A stretch of 64,000 nt of DNA, from the NCBI GenBank assembly GCA_903897145.1, contig CAIUAN010000058.1, positions 30,979-94,978 of the forward strand. Reading direction: 5' to 3'. This DNA comes from an uncultured Bacteroidia bacterium (GTDB taxonomy: Bacteria > Bacteroidota > Bacteroidia > Bacteroidales > Prolixibacteraceae). Both the position numbers and the translations under genes were made by a program. Positions 25,439-35,690 of the stretch are shown here, piece after piece. Every line of letters starts with the position of its first letter. The stretch's first letter is position 1. The notes below the pieces were generated by a model. It was not told the DNA's origin and searched no databases. It saw only the letters and a program-made list of their open reading frames with translations.

Positions 25439-25739
25439 GGCCTATCAAATTAAAGATTTAGAATCATAATTATTCTTATTTCCTCCCATCCAATATTCGC
25501 GCTTTAAAGCTCTTAGCGAGACTCTGACTGCTATGTTAAATAGCATTATTCTAATTATTTCTAAACTATGTTACATGCACTCTTGATATGAGTTGTATAA
25601 ATATACACCCAAATTAGGTGGATTATTCAGCCTTTCGCATTATTTTTCTAAAATAATTTTGTTACCCTGTCATAAGCTATTCTAGGAGGGGCTCTTCGGG
25701 TAAGCTTGAGATGGTGATGGTTTGTAGTGGGCTATAAGC
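25439..25739. other. Intergenic region, 301 bp
   Basis: Spacer between the tonB-like gene and the coiled-coil gene, both on the minus strand. Only a small GGCT/AGCC hairpin sits next to the tonB stop at about 25731-25741, without a T-run. I see no RNA gene, exact -7 element or repeat. Confidence 0.4.
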
Positions 25740-26648
25740 CTATTGCAAGATAAAATGATAAGTAATGGACCCTTTCTGGAAAGCTGGTGCGTTTGGATCT
25801 GAATTAAATGAGGCTGCTAAGGCTGCTTTTTTGGCTGCTTCTAGTAAGTCTGCATCAGCAGTATTGGATCCTCTTACACCAGGTATGGCTTTGGTAACTT
25901 TCCCATATTTATCTACAGTAACTTCAACCACAACAATTCCAGCTTCATTGCCAGGAAAAGATGGTTTAGGTAATGAACGCGCATTGCGCCCCGATAGATT
26001 ATAGGAGATCCCTTTTCCGTCGCCACTACCTAAGCCATATTGATTAGCTCCAGGTGTTCCATTTGCACTTCCTTGGTTTCCTCCGCCATAGGTATTTCCT
26101 TGCCCCGTGCTTTTAGAACCATTATCCGTTTTCCCCCCTCCAAAGGCATTTTTTGCTTTTGAATTGATGGCTCCAATTTTTTTTGCTTGTTCTTGCTTTA
26201 CTCGGTTCTCTTCTGCCTCTTTCTGCTCCCTAGCAATCGCTTCTTCCCTGACTTGCCTAAGTTCAAGCTCTTTCTGTTTCTCTGCCTCTTTGATTTTTAG
26301 GTTTTTCTCCTTGGCCATCTTTTTTTTATTTATGGCTACCGTTTTTTCAAATTCTTGAGTTATGATATCTTCTTCCTCTTTCTCTTTACTTCTGGAAGGA
26401 GAATGTGCTTTAGAGGCCGATTTAGCAATGGGTGTTGCTTTTAAAGCCACCACTTCAGGTGCCTGAGCTGCTGAAGGCTCTTCTAGTCCTAGGCCGGTGG
26501 GCGAATTTCCAAAATCAACAAGGAATCCTTCTTCTTGAGGGGGAGTAGAAGGAATTTTAAAGAACATGTATAACAGCCAAAACAATAGACCAGCATGAAA
26601 AAACACGGTGGCTAACAATCCTTTTTTTTGACTTTTTGTAATATTCAT
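25740..26648 (-). CDS. TonB-family energy transducer
   Basis: A 302-residue protein with the TonB/TolA plan: short cytoplasmic N-terminus, one membrane helix (about 11-30), a lysine/glutamate-rich helical stretch (about 95-165), a glycine/asparagine-rich linker (about 168-215), and a C-terminal TonB-like domain (about 225-302) with LPKPSFPGNEAGIVVVEV and VDKYGKVTKA. It would transmit proton-motive energy to outer-membrane receptors. No exbB or exbD is adjacent. Its start lies 17 bp after tamB on the same strand, so the two are probably co-transcribed. Confidence 0.85.
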   Translation of the reverse strand: MNITKSQKKGLLATVFFHAGLLFWLLYMFFKIPSTPPQEEGFLVDFGNSPTGLGLEEPSAAQAPEVVALKATPIAKSASKAHSPSRSKEKEEEDIITQEFEKTVAINKKKMAKEKNLKIKEAEKQKELELRQVREEAIAREQKEAEENRVKQEQAKKIGAINSKAKNAFGGGKTDNGSKSTGQGNTYGGGNQGSANGTPGANQYGLGSGDGKGISYNLSGRNARSLPKPSFPGNEAGIVVVEVTVDKYGKVTKAIPGVRGSNTADADLLEAAKKAALAASFNSDPNAPAFQKGSITYHFILQ

Positions 26649-26665
26649 ATTTCGAAGGAAAGCTT

Positions 26666-29600
26666 TTATTTTTTGTACGTTGAATCAAATCTTAATGGAA
26701 TTTTTACTTTGCTCTTTTTAGATCGATAATGATCAAAAAGATCGCTTAAGGTGTCAAATTCCTCCTTGAATGATAATCCGATCCCTTGTTTGTAAAGTGA
26801 GGTATCATAAATTAAATCATCATTTGCTCTATTATATGCTTTCAGTTGAAGCTTTCCAGACTTGTTTAGTTTCACGAAGACTTCGACCTGACCTACCACA
26901 GGATTGGTTGCATTGGATTGAAGGTTGCTATTGTTTCCAATGTTCCCATTTATGGTTACCCTGTCATTTAAAATCTGAGTGCTCAACGCTAATTCCATCT
27001 GATTGGCATTAACCTGGTCACCAGGTCTATAATTGAATCCGATATCAAAATCATTGCTGATTTGAGATAGCCAGTTTGAAAGTTGATTGGATAAGATATC
27101 CGATGTTGTGGATCCAACCACGGTGGCAGTACTCGATTGAAAATCTTGTCTTCCTCTTAGGTATTCCGGTGTGAAAAACTGTCCCATCACCATTAATGAT
27201 ACCATTTGTCTGTTTATATCGTCCTGAGTACTTATAAACTGTTGAAGTTCATCTTTCGTTCGCTCATCGGCAGTGGGGAAGATAATATCAAACTTAACAG
27301 CTGGGTTAAGTAGCTTTTTTGAAAGATTAATCTTGCACTGCACAGGTATTCGTCGCGAGTTATCGTTTTGATTGTAGTTGAGCAGAAGGTAGTTGATAGG
27401 TGCTTTCAGGGTATAAAGGGCATCAAGATCAACCGTAGCGCCATAAGGATCTCCATTCCAGGAGATTACTCCACCCGGATTGATATGGAACTTACGAACT
27501 AAAACGTTCTGAAGCGTAAACATATAGTCGCCCTTATCGATCTTATAATCTCCATACATTAAGAAATTACCATCCTTATCATATTTGAAATTTAAATCTC
27601 CAGAGCCATATCCACTAATCGCATCTCCAACTGTTGAACGGAAGATCATCTGAACCTTTGCATCTGGTGTAGCTGTAAGATCAAGATCAACTTCCAAGGT
27701 GCCACTTGGTGCAACTGGTTGGACCGGTTTTCTATTTTGCATTAACGTGTCTGAACTCACAAATCGGATGAAATCATAGTTATTAACCGATTCTGGATTT
27801 TCAATTGGAACGTTTAATAGTGTACCCGGCCTAGTCGCAAGAGAGATGTCTAGTTTGATGCTAGCCACCCGACCGGTGATCTTGATTCCACCTGCAGCGT
27901 GCCCTAAGCCATAAAAGTAGTTGTTATCGCTCGTGGAAGTGTTTAAAACTAAGAGATTATCTGTTGTGGCTGACATATTGTATCGCATATGATTAAACAG
28001 ATTATGCGTAATATACCCATTGAATCGTGCCTTATTTTTTTCAGGATCTAAAACCAGCACATTTTTGAACAAGATTGAGTCTCCAGAAAAGCGGACTGTA
28101 TCACTAAGCGAATAGATAACTTTGGTGTAGTCAATCCCAATTTTAGTATTGGTTACAGCAACTTTACCATTGAATTTAGGATCTGCTAATTTGCCAACTA
28201 TGTTTACTTGTCCATTTCCTATCCCTTCAACTTTATTGGCAAAACTGCCTAAGATTGGAAGCAATGTTTCGAGGGGATAATCACTAAACGAGGCATGATA
28301 ACTTATGCTGTCACCATTGGGTTGATAATACCCTTTAAGATCAAATCCGGCCTTGGAATTCTTAACCAATTTTAAAGAGGTGTTTAGCTTCTTTTTCTCT
28401 TGATCCCAGCTGTTATCAAGGATAATGTCACCAAAGTTTTTTTCCAGATAAGTGAAATCAGAAACTTGCATCTTGCTGGTCAGGAATAGGGAATTATAGG
28501 GGTCTGCAATTGAAGTCGTTCCGTTTAGTTCGCCGAATATTCCAACCTCTTCCCCGAGCAAAAGGTCTATGTTGCTGAGTTTAACTTTTGAAAATTCTAC
28601 ATTTATTTTGTCTGCAGAATTATTCGCTACTTTACCAAATATTCTAAATTTCTCTTGGTTGTGATGAATGCTGAAATTATCAATTGAAACAGAGGTTGTA
28701 TCCATATATAGGTGACTTTTCTCGATCATCCACAAGGAATCAGCAATATAAATCTTGGATGGATTAAGGTAAAAATCAGCTGTGTTATTACCCGCTTTAT
28801 TTTTTGCAAATATCCCCATTACATCGATTTTGCCAGAGTAGGTAGGAAGGGCAGTATTGTTCCAGCTAACAGTGGTTTTAAGACTGTCGTGTGCCAAAGT
28901 ATTGTTGATCGAAAAATTCTCTACAGAGAGTGATCCTCCTATTAAAGCTTCTTTTGAACCAACTCTGAATACCCAATTGTTGGCCATGTTGTGGGAGTTG
29001 ATTGTAAGACCTTTAAGTTGATGATTGTTGAATAGCACCTCATTTATTGCACCATTTAAGTTGAAGATTTTCTTCTCTGAATCGATATTGCCAGAGAGTA
29101 TCAAGGGCGATTTAATGGTTAGACCGGGAACAAAGAAACTGCCAAGTTCTTCCGCTTTTTTAATTTTTAGCTCATACTTAAAAGAATTTTTTCCTGTTGA
29201 ACTGCGCTTTGAAAACGGTAGTCTGGCAGATGGTAGAAAATATTTCAAGTAATCTCTAAAGGTAAGATCAAATTCGCCAAACAAATATTTGCCATCTATG
29301 GTCAGATCTGCGATATCAGATCGAAGTGTGATGTTGTTTTTTTTGCTGTTGTTGGTTGTGTTAAAGGTGAGTTTCTCGAAATTAAGAAGTTTATCTGCCC
29401 TTTGGAATTTAAATTGCTGTAGACTTATTTTTCCATTTAAATCATCAAAATTATTCCCACTGAAATCAGCATTTAGCTTCAACGAAAGATTTGATAATTT
29501 CTGATTTTCATCAATACCAAGAATGGCAAGGTTGGCTTTTTCGATCGTAGAGGTAAAATTGAATTCAGGGATTTTCCCAGCTAAATCAGCCTTTCCTGCA

Positions 29601-31201
29601 AAAGTCATTTTTAAGTTGTTGTCTTTTATATTCAAATCACCCTCAAAGCTCCGATTCTGCGCTTTCCCATTGATATAGATGGAGTCAACTCTGTAATGAT
29701 TGAAATACAGACTGTCTATATTGCCAGATATTAACGCATTGTATTTTTTATCTGCTGAACGAGATCCATTAACTTTGATTTGCAAGGATACTTCACCTAG
29801 AGGATCATAATCAATAAGTTTACCAGCCTTAAACGATTTTGTTTTTAGAATTCCTTGGAAATCTATAGCTCCTGAGACTTTTGGTCGAATAGAGATGTCT
29901 GTTGTTAGGCGCCCCAAGCTTCCATCGACTGTGCCATATGCTACAAAATCAGAAGGAAATCCACTGAAATTACCATGGTATTTTAGGTTTACTCCGTGCT
30001 GTAATTCAGTAGGTATTTTGATATGCTTTGAAGGGTAGTTGTCTGGCATTTGAATTTTCGCCAGGTCGTTAAAGTTAAGGGTGTTGTTATAAATCTTAAA
30101 ATAAATAAACGTGTTCTCCCAGTTGGGAAGTCCACTGAGTTCTAAGTCGGCATTTAGCTGAGTCTCTTTTCCTATTTGTAAATTTATATTTTTAAATCTC
30201 AGATTGCTTAACGTTCCCTTGGCTTCACCAGAAAATTGAATCTGCTCATTCATGCCCCAGATATCAGGAATCAAATAAGCTAAATCCCCTAATGAAATAG
30301 TTGATTTGTTGAAGGTGCTTTCAATTTCATAAAGATTGGCTAACGATTGATTTTGCTGGCGACTTAAAGAATCATTCGCTATTAATTTATTCTTTCTGAA
30401 TTTTAAGTTCGGAGCTTCAATCGTTGAATTATTGAGTTTTAAGTTTAACTGATCGACCTCTAATTGTGTTGATGATAACTTGCCATTGAAGCTTAATTCC
30501 TTTATCGTTAGACCTGATTTTTCACTTAAGGAGGCTTTCGCTATTTCAAATTTCGTTAGGCTATCTTTATTCGTTATGTTTTTTATGCTTAACAGGTGGA
30601 TGTTAAATTCTAAATCCTTAAAGTTCAGCCCATTTATTAGGGTGTCTTGTGCTGTTAGTTCTTTATATTTAAATTGTGAATTTGTTATGTTTAGACTATG
30701 GAAAGTTACATTCCACGAATTGACTGATTTCGATTTTTTAGTCGTTGAGTCAGATAGAAAATTATAGTTGAACTCTTTGGCTGTTTTTGAGATGCGTATT
30801 TTGGAGTCTTCAAGGTTGATATCTCCAAAATGAACTCTTTTTTTCAAAAGGTCTAAACTGTCAATGTTTAAACTTAATTGGCCAATGTTACATAAGGTAT
30901 CTTTATGCTGGTCTTCAATGATTACTTTTTCAAGGATAATCGAATTAAACAGTGATATATTAACACCTTGAACAGTTATTTTCGTCTTGTATGTATCTGA
31001 GAGCTGAGTTGCAAACCATTGGGCAATAGTTGTTTGCACTCTCTTGGAGCGAAAAGTCACATACGCTCCACCTAATAAAGTTGTGAGGCAAACGATGAGA
31101 ATTAGTGCTATTTTAACCCTTTTTTTGATACTTTTGTAGCTTAAATTTGAAGAGTCTACCAATGGGTTATCCCTTCTGTTTTGATTTTTTAAAAATAGCA
31201 C
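26666..31201 (-). CDS. tamB: TamB-like translocation/assembly module protein
   Basis: A 1511-residue inner-membrane-anchored protein: one N-terminal helix (about 31-50), then a very long beta-rich body of AsmA/TamB-type repeats, and a C-terminal DUF490 (TamB) domain from about residue 1000. The domain contains GSGDLNFKYDKDGNFLMYGDY and the ending QLKAYNRANDD. TamB-like proteins form a hydrophobic groove bridging the periplasm and help move phospholipids or outer-membrane proteins. The start is a GTG at 31201: the frame closes 24 bp upstream without an ATG, and no internal ATG precedes the membrane helix. It is divergent from tsaD and upstream of tonB. Confidence 0.9.
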   Translation of the reverse strand: MLFLKNQNRRDNPLVDSSNLSYKSIKKRVKIALILIVCLTTLLGGAYVTFRSKRVQTTIAQWFATQLSDTYKTKITVQGVNISLFNSIILEKVIIEDQHKDTLCNIGQLSLNIDSLDLLKKRVHFGDINLEDSKIRISKTAKEFNYNFLSDSTTKKSKSVNSWNVTFHSLNITNSQFKYKELTAQDTLINGLNFKDLEFNIHLLSIKNITNKDSLTKFEIAKASLSEKSGLTIKELSFNGKLSSTQLEVDQLNLKLNNSTIEAPNLKFRKNKLIANDSLSRQQNQSLANLYEIESTFNKSTISLGDLAYLIPDIWGMNEQIQFSGEAKGTLSNLRFKNINLQIGKETQLNADLELSGLPNWENTFIYFKIYNNTLNFNDLAKIQMPDNYPSKHIKIPTELQHGVNLKYHGNFSGFPSDFVAYGTVDGSLGRLTTDISIRPKVSGAIDFQGILKTKSFKAGKLIDYDPLGEVSLQIKVNGSRSADKKYNALISGNIDSLYFNHYRVDSIYINGKAQNRSFEGDLNIKDNNLKMTFAGKADLAGKIPEFNFTSTIEKANLAILGIDENQKLSNLSLKLNADFSGNNFDDLNGKISLQQFKFQRADKLLNFEKLTFNTTNNSKKNNITLRSDIADLTIDGKYLFGEFDLTFRDYLKYFLPSARLPFSKRSSTGKNSFKYELKIKKAEELGSFFVPGLTIKSPLILSGNIDSEKKIFNLNGAINEVLFNNHQLKGLTINSHNMANNWVFRVGSKEALIGGSLSVENFSINNTLAHDSLKTTVSWNNTALPTYSGKIDVMGIFAKNKAGNNTADFYLNPSKIYIADSLWMIEKSHLYMDTTSVSIDNFSIHHNQEKFRIFGKVANNSADKINVEFSKVKLSNIDLLLGEEVGIFGELNGTTSIADPYNSLFLTSKMQVSDFTYLEKNFGDIILDNSWDQEKKKLNTSLKLVKNSKAGFDLKGYYQPNGDSISYHASFSDYPLETLLPILGSFANKVEGIGNGQVNIVGKLADPKFNGKVAVTNTKIGIDYTKVIYSLSDTVRFSGDSILFKNVLVLDPEKNKARFNGYITHNLFNHMRYNMSATTDNLLVLNTSTSDNNYFYGLGHAAGGIKITGRVASIKLDISLATRPGTLLNVPIENPESVNNYDFIRFVSSDTLMQNRKPVQPVAPSGTLEVDLDLTATPDAKVQMIFRSTVGDAISGYGSGDLNFKYDKDGNFLMYGDYKIDKGDYMFTLQNVLVRKFHINPGGVISWNGDPYGATVDLDALYTLKAPINYLLLNYNQNDNSRRIPVQCKINLSKKLLNPAVKFDIIFPTADERTKDELQQFISTQDDINRQMVSLMVMGQFFTPEYLRGRQDFQSSTATVVGSTTSDILSNQLSNWLSQISNDFDIGFNYRPGDQVNANQMELALSTQILNDRVTINGNIGNNSNLQSNATNPVVGQVEVFVKLNKSGKLQLKAYNRANDDLIYDTSLYKQGIGLSFKEEFDTLSDLFDHYRSKKSKVKIPLRFDSTYKK

Positions 31202-31260
31202 TTTTAAAGTGTAAGCGAAAGAGAATTAGGGATAAAGTGGTTAAAGAATATTAATAAATA

Positions 31261-32298
31261 ATGACTAGTAAAGATAAACCCATCCTAATATTAGGAATTG
31301 AATCGTCTTGTGACGATACTGCAGCCGCTATCATTTCTAACGATCTAATTTTAAGCAACGAAGTTTCAGGTCAATCTATTCATATGGCTTATGGAGGAGT
31401 GGTTCCAGAGTTGGCGTCACGGGCTCATCAACAAAATATTATACCCGTTGTTGATTTGGCCATTAAAAAGGCCGGTGTGAAAGTTGAAGATATCTCGGCA
31501 GTCGCGTTTACAAGAGGACCTGGGTTGTTAGGCTCTTTGCTTGTAGGGACTTCATTTGCAAAGGGTTTTGCCTTGTCTCGAAATATTCCACTTATTGAAG
31601 TTAACCATTTGCAAGGTCATGTCTTAGCTCATTTTATAAAGGAACCAGAGATAGAAAAGAAGAATCCATCCTTCCCATTTATATGTCTGCTCGTCTCTGG
31701 AGGTAATTCTCAGATTATTGTGGTGCGTGACTATCTCGACATGGATGTTATTGGTCAGACTATTGATGATGCGGCAGGGGAGGCGTTTGATAAATGCGCC
31801 AAAGTTATGGGCCTACCTTATCCAGGTGGTCCACTAATTGATAAACTGGCCAAAGAAGGAAACCCGAAGGCTTTTGTCTTTTCAAAACCATCTGTTCCGG
31901 GTTATGACTATAGTTTCAGTGGTCTTAAAACTTCGTTTCTCTATTTTATTCGCGACCAGATGAAGGTGAACCCTAATTTTATTGAAGAGAATAAGGCCGA
32001 TATCTGTGCCTCTTTGCAAGAGATTATCATTGAAGTTTTGATGACGAAGCTAGTTAAAGCCGCAAAAGAGACAGGTATTCGCACGGTCTCTGTGGCTGGA
32101 GGTGTTTCAGCTAATTCAGGTTTGAGAAATGCATTGCTAGCTATGGCTCAGATACATGGATGGGAGATGCATATTCTACCATTTAAATTTACAACTGATA
32201 ATGCTGCTATGATCGCAATTACGGGTTATTATAAATTTCTGAAAGGGGAGTTTGCTACGCAAGATCTAGCTCCGTACTCTAGAGTGACGATGAAATAG
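31261..32298 (+). CDS. tsaD: tRNA N6-adenosine threonylcarbamoyltransferase
   Basis: A 345-residue ASKHA protein that transfers the threonylcarbamoyl group to A37 of ANN-decoding tRNAs, working with TsaB and TsaE. The hallmarks are present: GIESSCDDTAAA at the start, the metal-binding histidines in YGGVVPELASRAHQQN, AFTRGPGLLGSLLVG, FICLLVSGGNSQI, TIDDAAGEAFDKCAK, YSFSGLKTS and VAGGVSANSGLR. It is a single gene, ending in the shared bidirectional terminator with glyA. Confidence 0.97.
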   Translation: MTSKDKPILILGIESSCDDTAAAIISNDLILSNEVSGQSIHMAYGGVVPELASRAHQQNIIPVVDLAIKKAGVKVEDISAVAFTRGPGLLGSLLVGTSFAKGFALSRNIPLIEVNHLQGHVLAHFIKEPEIEKKNPSFPFICLLVSGGNSQIIVVRDYLDMDVIGQTIDDAAGEAFDKCAKVMGLPYPGGPLIDKLAKEGNPKAFVFSKPSVPGYDYSFSGLKTSFLYFIRDQMKVNPNFIEENKADICASLQEIIIEVLMTKLVKAAKETGIRTVSVAGGVSANSGLRNALLAMAQIHGWEMHILPFKFTTDNAAMIAITGYYKFLKGEFATQDLAPYSRVTMK

Positions 32299-32328
32299 TT
32301 TCAGTAGCTGAATACTAAAGTTATTACC

Positions 32329-32375
32329 AATTTAAAAGGGAGAAAAGTTAACTTTTCTCCCTTTTAAATTTTTTA
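32329..32375. terminator. Bidirectional terminator between tsaD and glyA
   Basis: A perfect palindrome centred on GTTAAC, with arms running through AAAAGGGAGAAAAG and flanking A and T tracts on either side. It serves the convergent genes tsaD (ends 32298) and glyA (ends 32387). Confidence 0.92.
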
Positions 32376-32386
32376 TCTTATTGTAA

Positions 32387-33667
32387 TTACCAAGCAAACA
32401 TTGGGAATGCCTCCATGGCTTTATTTACCTTGCTTCGTACTGCTGCGATTACCTCTTCACTATCGGCGTTTTGAAGCACTTCGTCGATTAATTTTACGAT
32501 CAATAACATATCTTCTTCTTTCATTCCACGTGTGGTTATTGCAGGTGTTCCTACACGTAATCCAGAGGTTAAGAAGGGTGATCTAGAATCGAATGGCACC
32601 ATGTTTTTATTGATTGTAATATCGGCTAAGACAAGTGCATTTTCAGCTTTCTTACCGGTAAGATCAGGAAACTTAGTTCTTAAATCGATCAACATTGAGT
32701 GGTTGTCTGTGCCACCTGAAATAACCTTATAGCCATTGTCAATAAAGGCCTTAGCCATAACTCGGGCATTCTTTTGAACCTGCGACTGGTACTCTTTGTA
32801 TTCAGGCTCTAGCGCTTCGCCAAATGCGATTGCCTTAGATGCGATGACATGCTCAAGTGGACCACCTTGAATTCCTGGGAATATGGCAGAATCAAGAAGT
32901 GATGACATCATCCGCACTTCACCTTTCTTGGTGGTGATTCCCCAAGGATTTTCAAAATCCTTACCAAGCAGGATAATACCACCACGAGGACCACGTAATG
33001 TTTTATGGGTAGTTGAAGTGACAATGTGCGCATATTTAACCGGATTTTCTAACAGTCCAGCAGCAATTAATCCTGCAGGATGAGCCATGTCAACCATGAA
33101 TATTGCACCAATCTTATCTGCTAGATTACGCATCCGCTGATAATCCCATTCGCGCGAATAGGCAGAGGCACCAGCTATAATTAATTTTGGAAGCTCTTTA
33201 AGTGCAACTTCTTCCATCATTTCGTAGTCAATAAGACCAGTATCTTCCTTCACTCCATAAGATATTGGACGATAAATTAATCCAGATGAATTAACAGGTG
33301 AACCATGAGAAAGATGACCACCATGTGATAGATCTAACCCCATAAAGGTATCGCCAGGTTTAAGGACTGTTAATAAAACAGCCATGTTAGCCTGTGCGCC
33401 TGAATGTGGCTGAACATTGGCATACTCAGCACCAAAAAGCTGCTTTAGTCTGTCGATAGCTAATTGCTCTGATTCATCAATAAACTGACAGCCTCCGTAA
33501 TAACGATGACCTGGATAACCTTCAGCATATTTATTGGTCAGACAAGAGCCCATCGCCTCCATAACCTGATCTGAAACAAAGTTTTCAGAAGCAATTAATT
33601 CAATGCCATGCAACTGACGCTGTCTCTCCTTTTCAATAATTTCAAAAATCTGTGAATCTCTTTTCAT
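32387..33667 (-). CDS. glyA: Serine hydroxymethyltransferase
   Basis: A 426-residue PLP enzyme that converts serine and tetrahydrofolate to glycine and 5,10-methylene-THF. Seen: [11 protein letters not shown] at the N-terminus, [39 protein letters not shown], and the PLP-lysine segment [14 protein letters not shown], followed by FPGIQGGP. It is of full length and cytosolic. It appears monocistronic, with its own promoter element just upstream. Confidence 0.97.
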   Translation of the reverse strand: MKRDSQIFEIIEKERQRQLHGIELIASENFVSDQVMEAMGSCLTNKYAEGYPGHRYYGGCQFIDESEQLAIDRLKQLFGAEYANVQPHSGAQANMAVLLTVLKPGDTFMGLDLSHGGHLSHGSPVNSSGLIYRPISYGVKEDTGLIDYEMMEEVALKELPKLIIAGASAYSREWDYQRMRNLADKIGAIFMVDMAHPAGLIAAGLLENPVKYAHIVTSTTHKTLRGPRGGIILLGKDFENPWGITTKKGEVRMMSSLLDSAIFPGIQGGPLEHVIASKAIAFGEALEPEYKEYQSQVQKNARVMAKAFIDNGYKVISGGTDNHSMLIDLRTKFPDLTGKKAENALVLADITINKNMVPFDSRSPFLTSGLRVGTPAITTRGMKEEDMLLIVKLIDEVLQNADSEEVIAAVRSKVNKAMEAFPMFAW

Positions 33668-33699
33668 ACGATATTTCCTTTGGAATAAATTTCTTAGTG

Positions 33700-33707
33700 C
33701 AAAATTA
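33700..33707 (-). promoter_or_regulatory. Candidate -7 element of glyA
   Basis: TAATTTTG on the minus strand, an exact TAnnTTTG match 33 bp before the ATG, giving a leader of about 25 nt. Confidence 0.45.
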
Positions 33708-33891
33708 CGGATTCTATCTCACTAGAACGATTAATGACAGCAAGTTGTTTCGCTAAGATTTCAACGATTGTTAATATTGTTATAAATTTACAAATCAGAG
33801 CACACTTTTATAGGTTTTATTAATAGTTAATAGGCTGTTTGTCATAATTTTACAATTGAATTTAGTATTTTAATTTGATTGTAATATTTAG

Positions 33892-33921
33892 TTTGAGGAG
33901 CCATAAATATGATTAAGTTTG
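33892..33921 (+). promoter_or_regulatory. Promoter of the serine hydrolase gene
   Basis: TTTG (33892-33895) and TAAGTTTG (33914-33921) with 18-bp spacing: a good -33/-7 pair. The ATG follows at 33964. Confidence 0.55.
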
Positions 33922-33963
33922 CTTTAACTATTTCAAATCGGACTAAACCAAAATATAATCATC

Positions 33964-35256
33964 ATGAAAAGCCTATTATTTATCCTATTTTCATTCCTAC
34001 TTATTCAAGGGAATGCTCAAACAAAGTCACTAGAAATATCGCCACTTTTAATGGAGGATAAGCCTAGCTCTGTTGGAATATCTCCTACTAGACTTGCTCG
34101 TATTGATTCTCTTTGCGCTAATGCTGTATCCAATGGCGATTTGCCTGGGGTTGTAGCCTTGGTGGCTCGCCGCGGAAAGATTGTATTTTACAAAGCCTAT
34201 GGAAAGTCAGATGTAGAGTCTGGTCGAGATCTAAAACGAGATGATATTTTTCGCATCGCTTCACAAAGCAAAGCCATAACAGCAACAGCAGTGATGATGC
34301 TATGGGAAGAGGGGCGATTTAAGCTTGATGACCCAATCTCAAAATATATTCCTGAATTTAAAAATCCACAGGTATTGAAAACTTTTCAATATAACGACAC
34401 GACCTATTCGGGAGTTGCAGCAACTAGTGAGATCACCATTCGTCAACTACTTAACCACACCTCTGGTCTGGGATATGGCGTTATTGATGCTGATGAACGC
34501 TTCAAGATGTTATATAAAAAAGCTGGCACAACAGATCTGTTTACAACTGAAAATAGAACGATTGGCGAGAGTGTGAAAAAGCTAGCGAAACTGCCATTGC
34601 ACCATAATCCTGGCGAGAAATTTACCTATTGTGAAGGTTTAGATGTATTAGGCTATTTAATTGAGGTTGTGTCTGGTGTAAAATTTGATCAGTATTTAAG
34701 AACACATTTATTTGATCCTTTAGGAATGAATGATACTTGGTTCTATTTACCCGATAATAAAGCGAGCAGATTGGTTAAGGTTGAGCAAAAAGATGCTGCT
34801 GGCAAATGGACGAATTATCCAACAACCTTTTATGATCCCCAATATCCGATTACTGGGGCAAAAAAGTTTTTCTCAGGCGGAGCTGGGCTATCTAGTACAG
34901 CTAAAGATTACGCTACTTTCTTACAGATGTACTTAAATCGTGGTGAGTTAAACGGAGTCCGGATATTGAGTCGTACCACGATTCAAACAATTATGAGTAA
35001 TCAGACTGGCAGTCTATTTAATAACCCTGATAAATTCTTTGGATTAGCTTTCTCGGTGAATGGTCCAACAGCTGAGCAGACTGGTGGTATTGGTAGCATA
35101 GGAACCTTTGATTGGGGTGGCTATTTTAATACTCAATATTTTGCAGATCCTAAAGAGCAGACAATTGGTATTTTGATGAAACAAACACAGGGTCCAACAG
35201 GCGATAGGACTAGTGCTAAATTTACTCAGTTGGTTGGCCAATCGATCGATGACTGA
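33964..35256 (+). CDS. Secreted serine hydrolase, beta-lactamase/CubicO family
   Basis: A 430-residue exported protein with signal peptide (1-18, ending GNAQ). The beta-lactamase-fold domain fills about 40-420: nucleophile motif SQSK (SxxK) near residue 101-104 in FRIASQSKAITA, TIRQLLNHTSGLGYG, and YCEGLDVLGYLIE in place of the YxN motif. The late WGGYFNTQYFADP replaces the HxG/KTG segment, as in CubicO-type esterases. It is likely a periplasmic esterase or D-peptidase rather than a true beta-lactamase; the substrate is unknown. The YbjQ-like gene starts 26 bp after it. Confidence 0.85.
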   Translation: MKSLLFILFSFLLIQGNAQTKSLEISPLLMEDKPSSVGISPTRLARIDSLCANAVSNGDLPGVVALVARRGKIVFYKAYGKSDVESGRDLKRDDIFRIASQSKAITATAVMMLWEEGRFKLDDPISKYIPEFKNPQVLKTFQYNDTTYSGVAATSEITIRQLLNHTSGLGYGVIDADERFKMLYKKAGTTDLFTTENRTIGESVKKLAKLPLHHNPGEKFTYCEGLDVLGYLIEVVSGVKFDQYLRTHLFDPLGMNDTWFYLPDNKASRLVKVEQKDAAGKWTNYPTTFYDPQYPITGAKKFFSGGAGLSSTAKDYATFLQMYLNRGELNGVRILSRTTIQTIMSNQTGSLFNNPDKFFGLAFSVNGPTAEQTGGIGSIGTFDWGGYFNTQYFADPKEQTIGILMKQTQGPTGDRTSAKFTQLVGQSIDD

Positions 35257-35282
35257 TATTTATAACCCATTAAATTTATAAT

Positions 35283-35615
35283 ATGACAAATGTATTAATC
35301 ACAACAAGTATAAATCTTGAAGGATACCGAATTGTTAAACAGTTAGGTTTGGTTCGCGGAATTACTGTTCGTTCTCGCAGTATCATCGGAAATGTGGCCG
35401 GTGGATTTATGACGATCTTTGGTGGTCGTAGTGCAATTTTTACGGAGCTATGTGAGAATGCTCGAGAAGAGGCGCTACAGTTTATGATACAACATGCTGA
35501 GGAATTGGGTGCAAATGCTATTATTAGTATGCGTTACGATGCGAATGAGGTTAGCACGGGTTTAACGGAGGTTTTGGCTTATGGCACTGCCGTTTTCGTT
35601 GAAAAGATAGACTAA
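35283..35615 (+). CDS. YbjQ/UPF0145 family protein
   Basis: A 110-residue protein of the UPF0145 (YbjQ) heavy-metal-binding-like family, which forms small oligomers of unknown function. Family segments are present: an N-terminal VLITTSINLEGYRI, GLVRGITVRSRSII, then AREEALQFMIQHAEELGANAIISMRYD. It probably shares the transcript of the upstream serine hydrolase and is terminated by the palindrome that also serves gnd. Confidence 0.88.
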   Translation: MTNVLITTSINLEGYRIVKQLGLVRGITVRSRSIIGNVAGGFMTIFGGRSAIFTELCENAREEALQFMIQHAEELGANAIISMRYDANEVSTGLTEVLAYGTAVFVEKID

Positions 35616-35635
35616 TCAACTCAAAGGATAAGGTC

Positions 35636-35675
35636 AAAAAAGAAGCGCTGTAAGGAGATTACAGCGCTTCTTTTT
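35636..35675. terminator. Bidirectional terminator between ybjQ-like gene and gnd
   Basis: Stem AAAAAGAAGCGCTGTAA with its complement around a GGAGA-type loop. GC-rich core, A-tract on one side and T-tract on the other. It lies between convergent genes ending at 35615 and 35691. Confidence 0.92.
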
Positions 35676-35690
35676 GCTTTATTGACAGTG

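Noticed and set aside
26107..26358. Open frame on the plus strand opposite the TonB-like gene
   Set aside because: It is a shadow of the lysine/glutamate-rich repeat region and has no protein-like features.
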